From: Hoeflea sp. YIM 152468
GTDB taxonomy: Bacteria; Pseudomonadota; Alphaproteobacteria; Rhizobiales; Rhizobiaceae
Assembly (NCBI RefSeq): GCF_029210485.1
Contig: NZ_JARGET010000022.1
Span: 1-64,000 of the forward strand
DNA length: 64,000 bases
Direction of reading: 5' to 3'
Positions 6,947 through 15,436 of this stretch are shown here, in pieces. Below the pieces are notes generated by a model, which was not told where the DNA came from, made no database searches, and worked only from the letters and a program-made list of their open reading frames with translations. How positions within the stretch are numbered: position 1 is the first letter of the stretch; each line of letters starts with the position of its first letter. Position numbers and translations under genes: made by a program.

Positions 6947-8206
6947 ATGGCAAACAGCGACCTGCGTACGCCAGCCCACGCCTTGAACATGCGGCTTATC
7001 GGACATTCCGACCAGGCTGGCCGATCCGACGGAACCCAGATCATGGTCCGCGACGGATACGCCTATGTCGCCCATATTTTCTCCAAGGGGTTCAGCGTCA
7101 TTGACGTGCGTGATCCGGCCAATCCACGCACGGTCAACTTCATCGCTGCACCGGCCAATACCTGGTCGCTGCATCTTCAGGTTCACGACAACCTTTTGCT
7201 GGCGGTCCATGGCCAGGATCAGTTCAGCATTGCCGAAAGCGACGACGAGCGAAACTATTACAAGGCCGACACCCGTGATGTATCGAAGGCAATGAGCCGC
7301 GGCGAGCGCGACTATTCCGCAGGCATGGCCGTGTATGATCTGGGCGACCCGGCAAACCCGCGCCCGATCGGTTTCATGCCGGTCAATGGCCTCGGCCTTC
7401 ACCGGATCTGGTATGTCGGCGGGCGCTGGGCCTACGCTTCGGCGCAGCTTGAGGGATTTTCCGATTTTATCCTCGTCACCATCGACATGTCGGACCCCAC
7501 CAGGCCCGAAATCGTCGGAAAATTCTGGTTGCCCGGAATGAACATCGCCGCCGGCGAGACGCCGGACTGGCCGTTGAGCGAAGGCCGTTACAGCCTGCAC
7601 CACCCGATTGTTGACGGCGACACCGCCTATTGCGGCTGGCGCGACGGCTGCCTGGTCGTGGTGGATGTGGCAGACCGTGCGGCACCCAGGATGTTGGCGC
7701 AGCGCAATTGGGCACCCCCCTTTGGCGGGGGCACCCACAACTGCATGCCGCTACCCGACCGGAATCTACTGATCGTCGTGGATGAAACCGTTCTCGACGA
7801 TGAAGAGGATGGCGACAAGCCAATCTGGGTTTTCGACATTCGGGACAAAACCAACCCGATATCGATATCGACTTTCCCCAAGCCCTGCGATCGCGATTAC
7901 AAGAATGTCGGCGGCCATTTTGGACCGCACAATATCCATGAAAACCGCCCCGGCAGCTTCGTCAGTTCATCGCTGATATTCTCGACATGGCAGAATGGCG
8001 GTTTGCGGATCCATGACATCTCGAATCCATATAGCCCCAGGGAAGTTGGCGCCGTCGTGCCGCAAGCGCCGCACAAACATGTCGACCATCGTCCCGGCAG
8101 ACCCTTGGTCATCAACACCACGGATGTCTTCGTGGACAAATCCGGACTGGTCTATTTCACCGATTTCAGTGGTGGTGGATTGCATATCGCCGAGTTCGAA
8201 GGCTGA
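6947..8206 (+). CDS. LVIVD-repeat beta-propeller protein
   Basis: A 419-residue protein built of repeated blades carrying the LVIVD pattern [VI]-D-[VIL]-x-D/N-P-x-x-P: VIDVRDPANPR, VYDLGDPANPR, TIDMSDPTRPE, VVDVADRAAPR, VFDIRDKTNPI and RIHDISNPYSP. It has no signal peptide, so it is likely cytoplasmic. Metal-binding-type histidines occur in GGTHN and HFGPHNIHENRP. The molecular function of this family is not known to me. It starts behind an AGGAAGAAGAG site and is followed 28 bases later by the LsrK-like kinase, so the two form one divergent arm of the AI-2 locus. A lactonase-like or scaffold role is possible; I do not assign one. Confidence 0.85.
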   Translation: MANSDLRTPAHALNMRLIGHSDQAGRSDGTQIMVRDGYAYVAHIFSKGFSVIDVRDPANPRTVNFIAAPANTWSLHLQVHDNLLLAVHGQDQFSIAESDDERNYYKADTRDVSKAMSRGERDYSAGMAVYDLGDPANPRPIGFMPVNGLGLHRIWYVGGRWAYASAQLEGFSDFILVTIDMSDPTRPEIVGKFWLPGMNIAAGETPDWPLSEGRYSLHHPIVDGDTAYCGWRDGCLVVVDVADRAAPRMLAQRNWAPPFGGGTHNCMPLPDRNLLIVVDETVLDDEEDGDKPIWVFDIRDKTNPISISTFPKPCDRDYKNVGGHFGPHNIHENRPGSFVSSSLIFSTWQNGGLRIHDISNPYSPREVGAVVPQAPHKHVDHRPGRPLVINTTDVFVDKSGLVYFTDFSGGGLHIAEFEG

Positions 8207-8234
8207 ATTATCCGCACGCCTCAGGAGACCCCAG

Positions 8235-9800
8235 ATGCCACAGTATTATCTCGCCATCGATGCCGGCACCGGAAGCGGCCGCGCCGTGGTGTTCGACCAG
8301 ACCGGACGGCAGTGCGGCCTGGGACAACAGGAATGGACCCACGTCGAGGAAGCCAATGTGCCTGGATCGATGGCATTCGATACCGGGGCCAACTGGCCGC
8401 TATTGTGTCGCTGCGTGCGGCAGGCGCTCGAACAGGCTGATGTGCGCGCCGACGAGATCAGCGCCATCAGCACCACATCGATGCGCGAGGGCATCGTGCT
8501 TTACGATGCATCCGGATCTGAAATCTGGGGCTGTGCGAATGTCGACGGCAGGTCGACCACCGAGGTCGCCGCACTGAAAAAGCGCGATCCTGAGCTGGAG
8601 CGGGCATTTTATCGCGTCAGCGGTCAGACTTTCGCACTGGGGGCGTGGCCACGGCTTGAATGGCTGCGCAACAACCGACCGGAAATATTTGCCCGGGCTG
8701 CCCGTCTGTCGATGATCAACGACTGGATCGCAGCCCGGCTGAGCGGTGAGATTGCCGTCGAGCCATCCAATGCCGGCACGACAGGCTTGATGGATCCGAC
8801 CACCAGGCAATGGTCGGACGAGCTGATCGCCAAGGCGGGCCTTCCACGCGACATGTTTCCCGATGTTGTCGAACCCGGCTCAATGATCGGACGTGTCACC
8901 CACAAGGCTGCGGAGGAGAGCGGATTGCTGCAAGGTACCCCCGTCATCTGCGGCGGCGGGGATGTTCAGATGGGTGCTCTCGGGCTGGGCGTGTCCGGTG
9001 ACGGTGACGCGGCCATTCTCGGCGGCACCTTCTGGCAGCAGATCATCAACATTCCGGCGGGACGCACCGATCAGACAATGCGGGTGCGCATCAACCCTCA
9101 CGTGATCGGCGGTCTCAATCAGGCCGAGTGCATTTCATTCTTTGTCGGCCTGACTATGCGATGGTTCCGCGACACCTTTTGCGACGCCGAAAAAGCTGTC
9201 GCCAAGGCGCGCGGTATCGACGTCTATACCTATCTGGAGGAATTGGCCGCCGAAGTGCCAGCCGGCAGCAACGGCATTATCCCGGTGTTTTCGGATGCCA
9301 TGGATTTCGGCCAATGGTATCACGCCGCCCCGTCGTTTCTCAACATGTCGATTGAGCCGGGACACACCACACGGGCCAGCCTGTTCCGTGCGCTGGAGGA
9401 AAATGCCGCGATCGTATCCAGCATCAACCTCGAACGGGTCATCGAGTTCTCCGGCGTCAGCATCGACAAGCCGGTGGTCTTTGCCGGCGGCGCATCGAAA
9501 GGCGCGCTCTGGGGGCAGATCCTGGCGGATGTTCTGGGCCGCGAGGTCGCGCTGCCCAAGGTACGGGAAGCCACGGCGCTTGGATGCGCGGCCGTTGCCG
9601 CCTGCGGTGTCGGAGCCTATTCCACTTTGGCGGAAGCAGGCTCTGCCATGTCCGGTGTCGAGAAAATTCTGACACCCGATCCCGCCATTGCCGGTGTCTA
9701 CCGCGAAACCCGCGCCCGCTGGGAAGCCGCCTATCCTGCGCAAAAACAGCTGGCCGACAACAACGTCACCACCTCTATGTGGCGCGCTCCCGGAATTTGA
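8235..9800 (+). CDS. lsrK: Autoinducer-2 kinase, LsrK-like
   Basis: A 521-residue FGGY-family kinase that follows E. coli LsrK nearly end to end, from memory: LAIDAGTGSGRAVVFD at the N-terminus, SMREGIVLY, DPSNAGTTGL-type and GGGDVQ blocks, GGTFWQQ, the stretch SFFVGLTMRWFRD, WYHAAPSF, LFRALEENAAIVS, and the C-terminal TTSMWRAPG. LsrK phosphorylates AI-2 (DPD) in the cytoplasm, trapping it and creating the inducer of LsrR. The ATG at 8235 is chosen for its AGGAGACCC site and match to the family start. It is probably co-transcribed with the propeller gene. Confidence 0.93.
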   Translation: MPQYYLAIDAGTGSGRAVVFDQTGRQCGLGQQEWTHVEEANVPGSMAFDTGANWPLLCRCVRQALEQADVRADEISAISTTSMREGIVLYDASGSEIWGCANVDGRSTTEVAALKKRDPELERAFYRVSGQTFALGAWPRLEWLRNNRPEIFARAARLSMINDWIAARLSGEIAVEPSNAGTTGLMDPTTRQWSDELIAKAGLPRDMFPDVVEPGSMIGRVTHKAAEESGLLQGTPVICGGGDVQMGALGLGVSGDGDAAILGGTFWQQIINIPAGRTDQTMRVRINPHVIGGLNQAECISFFVGLTMRWFRDTFCDAEKAVAKARGIDVYTYLEELAAEVPAGSNGIIPVFSDAMDFGQWYHAAPSFLNMSIEPGHTTRASLFRALEENAAIVSSINLERVIEFSGVSIDKPVVFAGGASKGALWGQILADVLGREVALPKVREATALGCAAVAACGVGAYSTLAEAGSAMSGVEKILTPDPAIAGVYRETRARWEAAYPAQKQLADNNVTTSMWRAPGI

Positions 9801-10329
9801 TTGATTGCGGACAAAGTTCGGCAACAGAATCCTCCATTCTCCTCATAACCGAGTGAATCAAAGGATTTCCCGCGGCGCAACAAAAACGTTTTCAACAACA
9901 TCCGCCCTTGTGAACCTTGGATTAGCCCGAAGCGTACGTCGGCTTTCGGGCATCTGACATTAACCGCGAATGGCGGAAATGCGACAGCCGACATCTCCGA
10001 TGGCAGCGCAAACTTCGGCTTTAGCCCCAAAACAATCTCACTTCGCCATTTGCTCCAGCTTCTCCAGGTGCTCGTTGCAGGCCTGCTCAACGAGTTGGTA
10101 CAGGATAGCAGTCCGTGCGGACATTCGTCGCATAGCTGATCAAGGATAGCTGAGCGAACAAACCTGGCGTTCACTGCATCTCAGCTTCGGAAACAAGGAA
10201 AAGGTAGTAAGGTTGCATCGGAAGCTCTGATTTGCGGAGTGAATACCCCGCAATGTCTGTTGCATTTACTTGCTTCTGAAAGTAGTTATCTGATTAACCC
10301 TACAGTGTTCAGTTGATAGAAATTGCCTC
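9801..10329. other. 529-base intergenic region without recognisable gene
   Basis: Nothing coding is supported here: frames in either direction are short and lack family resemblance. There is a self-complementary GCCGAAG...CTTTCGGGC pattern around 9928-9952, and the stretch to 10060 looks like decayed sequence. The last 100 bases before the lipoprotein gene are AT-richer and probably carry its promoter. Confidence 0.4.
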
Positions 10330-11436
10330 ATGAGCAAATTGATTGTCATCGTGACCAGCTGCCTCAGTCTTGCCGCCTGTAACGTCGGTGAGGATGGTTC
10401 TCAAGAACCCGTCCGCGGCCTGAAAATCTTCGTCATTGCCGACACGGAACGGGTCAGCGTCAGACGTTTCCCGGGCGTTCTCGAACCGTCCAATCTGAAC
10501 ACGCTGTCCTTTGAGGTCGGCGGGTCGCTTTTGGACTTCGATCTCGCTGTTGGTCAACAGATCGCTGCCGGCGAGGTAGTCGCCCGCCTCGATCCGTCCT
10601 CGCTCGAACTCCAGGTGCGGTCGGCAGAGGCCGGGGTGATGCAGGCGGAAACCGTAGCCGAGAATGCCGCGGCTGCTCTTGCTCGCCAGGAAGCGCTTCT
10701 CAGTTCCGGCACAACCACCGTCGCCACTGTCGCTAACGCACGCACCGAGGCGCAGTCGGCCGCCGCCTCGCTGGTGCAGGCGCAGCAATCGCTTGCCACT
10801 GCCGAGGAAAACCTGGGCGATGCGACGCTCGTCGCGCCCTTCGACGGCATTGTGAATTCGGTCGATGTCTCACCGTTCCAGACAATCAGTTCCGGCACGC
10901 CTGTTGTTTCGCTCTACGATCCCTCGGCGTTCACCGTATCCTTTTCGGTAAGTTTCGACATCGCCGACCGGCTTGTGGTCGGCACACCGGCGAACGTCCG
11001 GCTAGCGGACCGACCGGAGATTACGCTCGATGCCCTTGTCAGCGAATTGGGCGCCCGGGCGGATGCGGTGTCGAGCTTCCCGGTCGTCGTCTCGCTGCAG
11101 GAAATCGATCCGCTCATGAAGGCAGGAATGGCCGTTGAGACGTCGATCTCATTTCCTCTTCCAGCCCAGGAAGGTTACTCCGTTCCGCTCTCGGTCATTA
11201 TCCGGGACGGCAATGCTGACAGCGTTTCGGAGGGCGAGAGGGTCTCGGCGGCTGGCATCTATGTGTATGATCCGGCCACAAGCACTGTGATCCGCCGTCA
11301 GGTCGCCGTTGGCGGCATCCGGGACAACCGGATCATCCTGCTCGACGGTGTCGCGCCCGGCGAACGGATCGCATCAGCGGGTGTGCAGTTTCTGCGCGAC
11401 GGCCAGAAGGTAAAACTCCTCGACGAGGACCGTTAG
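10330..11436 (+). CDS. RND efflux periplasmic adaptor lipoprotein (AcrA/HlyD family)
   Basis: A 368-residue membrane-fusion protein with a lipoprotein signal ending LAAC (Cys17), so it is anchored to the inner membrane from the periplasmic side. Order of domains: beta-barrel start and lipoyl half (about 35-85), a coiled-coil hairpin rich in Ala/Gln/Glu (about 95-160), second lipoyl half containing DATLVAPFDGIV (about 165-180), then beta-barrel and membrane-proximal domains. It bridges the RND pump to an outer-membrane channel. The pump gene begins 3 bases after its stop. No TolC-type gene is nearby, so it must use one encoded elsewhere. Confidence 0.92.
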   Translation: MSKLIVIVTSCLSLAACNVGEDGSQEPVRGLKIFVIADTERVSVRRFPGVLEPSNLNTLSFEVGGSLLDFDLAVGQQIAAGEVVARLDPSSLELQVRSAEAGVMQAETVAENAAAALARQEALLSSGTTTVATVANARTEAQSAAASLVQAQQSLATAEENLGDATLVAPFDGIVNSVDVSPFQTISSGTPVVSLYDPSAFTVSFSVSFDIADRLVVGTPANVRLADRPEITLDALVSELGARADAVSSFPVVVSLQEIDPLMKAGMAVETSISFPLPAQEGYSVPLSVIIRDGNADSVSEGERVSAAGIYVYDPATSTVIRRQVAVGGIRDNRIILLDGVAPGERIASAGVQFLRDGQKVKLLDEDR

Positions 11437-11439
11437 CCC

Positions 11440-14400
11440 ATGGAGGCGCTGACACAATTCGGGATGCATCGATCCCGCTTCACGGTGCTCGCAATGATCG
11501 CTGTGCTGCTGATGGGCCTTTTTGCTTATGGGGCGTTGCCAAAGCGCGAGAACCCCTCGATCACGATCCGCACAGCGATCGTCAGCGCCCAGTTTCCGGG
11601 CATGTCGCCAGAGCGGGTGGAGGATTTGCTGGCGGCTCCCCTGGAACGCGCGGCGCGCGAAATAACCGAAGTCGAAGATATCTCAACACTGATCACAACA
11701 GGCACGGTGACGCTCTGGGTGGCGATGTACGATTCCGTGTCGGGCACTGACCTCGACACAGCCTTTCAGGACTTGCGCACCCGCATGGAAGAAGAGGCAC
11801 TCACCTTGCCCGAGGGAACGCGCGGACCCTTCTTGAACACGAATTACGGGGATGTCGCCATCGCGACCATCGCCGTGACCGGCGACGGCTTTACCCTGCC
11901 CGAGATCGAGAACGCGGCGGCGGATCTGCAGCAGGGTCTCTATGACCTCGACGGCGTCACCAAGGTTACGCTGTCCGGCGAGCAGGACGAACGCATCTGG
12001 CTCGAAATCGACAGCCGTCGCCTGGCCGCAGTCGGCGTCCAGATCCCGCAGATACTTGCCGACCTTGCCGACCAGAACGTGATCCTGCCCGCCGGTGAAA
12101 TCGATGCGGGCGGACAGTCAATCGTTCTGGAAGCCAATGGCAATCTGAAATCCATCGAAGAGATCGAAAATGTGCTCACCCGTGTTTCTGGTCTGGACGG
12201 GGCAGTGCGTTTACGTGACCTGATGAATGTGCGGCGCGGGATAGTCGACCCCCCGCAGGAGCCTGTCTATTTCGACGGGGAACCTGCGGTGCTGGTCAGC
12301 GTCGAAATGGCAGATGACCGCGACATACAGAAGCTTGGGCGGGAGCTGCGCCAAGCCATTGTCGATCTGGAACAGCAACAGCCCATCGGCGTCCGCTACA
12401 ATATATCCACCTTCCAGGAAGCGAACGTCACGATTGCCGTCAATTCGGCCTTATCAAATGTCGGACAGACTTTCGTCGTTGTATTGATCGTCATGGTGAT
12501 TTTCCTGGGGCTCCGTCCGGCGATCGTCATTGCGTGCATTGTTCCCTTCACCATTATGATCGCACTCCTGCTTATGAGCCGCTTCGGCATTGATCTGGAG
12601 CAGGTCTCTATTGCCGCCGTTATCATTTCGCTCGGTCTGCTCGTCGACAATGGCCTCGTCATTGTCGACGATATCCAGAGCCGGATTGATGGTGGCGCTG
12701 CGCCCCGAGAGGCCGCGATCGGTGCCGGCGGACAATTTTTTATGCCGCTCGCTGTTGCATCGGTCACCACGGTATCGGCCTTTATTCCGATGCTGATCCT
12801 TGAGGGTAGCACCGGCGAGTTCGCCTTCTCGCTTGGCGCAGTGGTTGCCATGATGCTTGCCGGATCGTGGCTTGCGGCACATTACTTTCTGCCATTTCTG
12901 GCGGCCACTCTGCTGAGGAAGAAGAACACCTCCGGCGAGGAAGGCCGCATGGTCAGGGTATATGGCGATTTCGTGCGAAGGTGCCTGCCGCTGGGTATCC
13001 CGGTTATCCTGGCCAGCTATGGACTTGTCGTTATCGGGGGGATGGCATTTGGACTGCTCAAGTCGGAGATGTTCCCTTTGAGCGAACGCGCGGAGTTCCT
13101 GATCTATCTCGATATGCCCAAGGGCACAGCAATCACGGCCACCCGGGACGAGGCACTCTCAATTGATACCTGGCTTCGCGACCAGGGCATTAATCCTGAA
13201 ATCAAGAACACAACCACTTTCGTCGGTCACGGCGGCCCGCGCTTTTATCTGGCGCTATCACCGGCGAATACCGACCCCTCGAGTGCCTTCATCCTCGTCA
13301 ACACAACCTCCTACCAGGGCGCGGTTGAAGCGGCAGAGCGCGCGCGGGGTTATCTTTTCGAGAGCCGCCCGGCGGCGCGTGCGCGGGTGACAAGATTGTC
13401 TATGGGCGGTGGTGAATCCGGCATTGTGGAGGTTCAGATCAAAGGACCCGACGCGAATGCCATGCTCGCCGCCGCGAAAAGTGTTGAGGCCGCTTATGCT
13501 GAAGTTCCTGGCATCGTTCTCAACGAGAACGACTGGGGTAACAAGGTTATCAAGGTGGTAGTCGACGTCGCCCAGGACAAAGCCCGCGAACTCGGGGTCA
13601 CCTCGCGCGGGATATCCGATGTTCTCAACACCTATTTCAGCGGGACAACCTATTCGACTTTTCGGGACGGGCCGGACTCAATCCCCATCGTTCTCCGCGC
13701 AGAGCCGGGCTTTCGCGACAGCCTTGAGGACATTGCCAATCTTTCGATCCCGGTAGACGCAGGCCTCATCGCGCTTGACCAGATTGCGACCTTCCGTCCT
13801 CGGCTGGAATTCTCACAGCTCCGCCGCCAGAACCAGGTTCGGCAGATCGTCATTTCAGGCAAGAGTGCGATTCTGTCTGCGCGCGAGGTTGAGGAAGCGA
13901 TCCAGCCAACGCTCGAGAGCCTCGACCTGGGGCCAGACTATCAGGTCGAGATTGGCGGGGAAACGGCAGATTCCGCCGAGACGAACGCCAAACTTGCCGC
14001 AGGCATGCCCCTTGCGCTGATCGTGATGATCGCGGCTCTTGTTTTTCAGTTCAACTCTGCGCGGCGGGTCATGCTCACCTTCATGACGATTCCGCTCATC
14101 ATTATCGGCGCGCCCCTGGCGCTTTTCGTCACCGGCCAGCCATTGTCCTTTTTTGCGATCCTCGGCCTAATCTCGCTCATGGGCATCATCATCAACAATG
14201 CCATCGTCCTGATCGACCAGATCGATATCGAACGCCAGACGCTCGATCGGGACGCGGCGATTGTCGCGGCGGCACGAAAGCGCCTGCGCCCGGTACTGCT
14301 CACATCGCTCACGACGGTTCTTGGATTGCTGCCGATGGCGCTTTTTGGCGGCGCGCTTTTCGAGCCCATGGCGACGCTTATGATCGGTGGACTGCTCCTC

Positions 14401-14499
14401 GCATCACCTCTCACACTCCTTTTCGTGCCATGCGGATATCGGCTTATGTTCGCGCAGACGAGAAAGCGGGCTCTGCCCGAAATCCCACAAATAGGATGA
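11440..14499 (+). CDS. RND multidrug efflux transporter permease (AcrB type)
   Basis: A 1019-residue RND transporter with the two-fold layout of the family: TM1 near residue 12-30, a large periplasmic loop, TM2-6 around 330-480, TM7 near 520, a second loop, and TM8-12 from 850. The proton-relay helix reads SLGLLVDNGLVIVDD (about residues 395-410), with Asp-Asn where AcrB has Asp-Asp; this variant is common in alphaproteobacterial RND pumps. It expels amphipathic compounds using the proton gradient. It is co-transcribed with the adaptor. Its substrate cannot be read from sequence. Confidence 0.93.
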   Translation: MEALTQFGMHRSRFTVLAMIAVLLMGLFAYGALPKRENPSITIRTAIVSAQFPGMSPERVEDLLAAPLERAAREITEVEDISTLITTGTVTLWVAMYDSVSGTDLDTAFQDLRTRMEEEALTLPEGTRGPFLNTNYGDVAIATIAVTGDGFTLPEIENAAADLQQGLYDLDGVTKVTLSGEQDERIWLEIDSRRLAAVGVQIPQILADLADQNVILPAGEIDAGGQSIVLEANGNLKSIEEIENVLTRVSGLDGAVRLRDLMNVRRGIVDPPQEPVYFDGEPAVLVSVEMADDRDIQKLGRELRQAIVDLEQQQPIGVRYNISTFQEANVTIAVNSALSNVGQTFVVVLIVMVIFLGLRPAIVIACIVPFTIMIALLLMSRFGIDLEQVSIAAVIISLGLLVDNGLVIVDDIQSRIDGGAAPREAAIGAGGQFFMPLAVASVTTVSAFIPMLILEGSTGEFAFSLGAVVAMMLAGSWLAAHYFLPFLAATLLRKKNTSGEEGRMVRVYGDFVRRCLPLGIPVILASYGLVVIGGMAFGLLKSEMFPLSERAEFLIYLDMPKGTAITATRDEALSIDTWLRDQGINPEIKNTTTFVGHGGPRFYLALSPANTDPSSAFILVNTTSYQGAVEAAERARGYLFESRPAARARVTRLSMGGGESGIVEVQIKGPDANAMLAAAKSVEAAYAEVPGIVLNENDWGNKVIKVVVDVAQDKARELGVTSRGISDVLNTYFSGTTYSTFRDGPDSIPIVLRAEPGFRDSLEDIANLSIPVDAGLIALDQIATFRPRLEFSQLRRQNQVRQIVISGKSAILSAREVEEAIQPTLESLDLGPDYQVEIGGETADSAETNAKLAAGMPLALIVMIAALVFQFNSARRVMLTFMTIPLIIIGAPLALFVTGQPLSFFAILGLISLMGIIINNAIVLIDQIDIERQTLDRDAAIVAAARKRLRPVLLTSLTTVLGLLPMALFGGALFEPMATLMIGGLLLASPLTLLFVPCGYRLMFAQTRKRALPEIPQIG

Positions 14500-14565
14500 C
14501 TTTTTCTACGGAATAGGCGCCCAGGAAAGTGGACGAAGGGTTGGACGTGAGCGAGGTGATATGCC

Positions 14566-15069
14566 GTGAGCGATAACACTCTGAAACTATTGGAAAACAA
14601 GCTTAACGAAGCGCGTGTTGTGATGAGAGCTTATGACACCAGGGCGCAAATCGTCGGTGTCGGATATGTTTTGGCGCTGGGCATCCTCATCCCCTTTGAA
14701 AGACGGTTTCCGCGACCGGAAGACATCGCTTGGCCGGAAGTTCTCATCCTGTGGGGCGCCATCATAATACCGATAATTCTATTCGGTTATGTCGTCTATC
14801 CGCTCAGAAAATATCGACCCTTTTTGTATTCGCATTCATATGACAAAGAACCCGATTTTTTTTGCACGCCCGAGAATGTTACCTCCGTCAATTTGATGGT
14901 TCTGGATCAGGTCAGATCTGCAGATATAGAAGCCGAATTCGCTGCGGAATTGCGTCATATGGAAATGCTCAAGAGAACCAAGATGAAGCGGTTTATCCGG
15001 GCAATGAAAGGCGCGGGATTTTCTTTTTTGATGCTATTCGTGTTCCAGTTTTGGCGTTCGCTGGTTTAA
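14566..15069 (+). CDS. Three-helix membrane protein of unknown function, PycTM-like layout
   Basis: A 167-residue protein I do not recognise. It has an amphipathic N-terminal helix (1-25), hydrophobic segments at about 28-46 and 58-76, a soluble stretch of about 70 residues rich in charged residues, then a basic helix (MLKRTKMKRFIRAMKGAG) leading into a final hydrophobic segment (150-163). This arrangement recalls the transmembrane effectors of Pycsar-type immunity, but no nucleotide cyclase is adjacent. It begins 66 bases after the pump gene and may be an unrelated cargo gene. Its AT content is higher than that of its neighbours. Confidence 0.6.
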   Translation: MSDNTLKLLENKLNEARVVMRAYDTRAQIVGVGYVLALGILIPFERRFPRPEDIAWPEVLILWGAIIIPIILFGYVVYPLRKYRPFLYSHSYDKEPDFFCTPENVTSVNLMVLDQVRSADIEAEFAAELRHMEMLKRTKMKRFIRAMKGAGFSFLMLFVFQFWRSLV

Positions 15070-15436
15070 AATCAACAGTCGCGCCTCAAAGGTGTTCAAA
15101 GCATAGGTCCGCTCAACAATGCTCTCCCAACCGCATTTCCAAGATAGTGAAGTCCGGCATAAAGCACGCACCACCCCGTATCGAGCGAGAATATCGGCGG
15201 CCAATCCATCGTGTTCGTTTTGTTTGCCTCTTCGACCTCGCGGGGCTTTAGCCGGGTGAAGAATTTGAGGTCTGGTTTGGAGAAATCTAACGTTCCAACT
15301 TCGTTGGGACAAAATGGCGGCTAAGGGCCGAAGGCACCATTTTGAAAGGCCGGATCGGAAGTCTCGGTGGGGCTTCGGTAGGTTGGCTTGGGTCAGACCA
15401 TATGGAACGCGCGCCGTTGACCGCTTGGCGCCTTGA
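15070..15436. other. 367-base intergenic region without recognisable gene
   Basis: This lies between the small membrane protein and the convergent uxuB-like gene. No frame here resembles a protein family, and I see no clear terminator or repeat. Confidence 0.4.
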
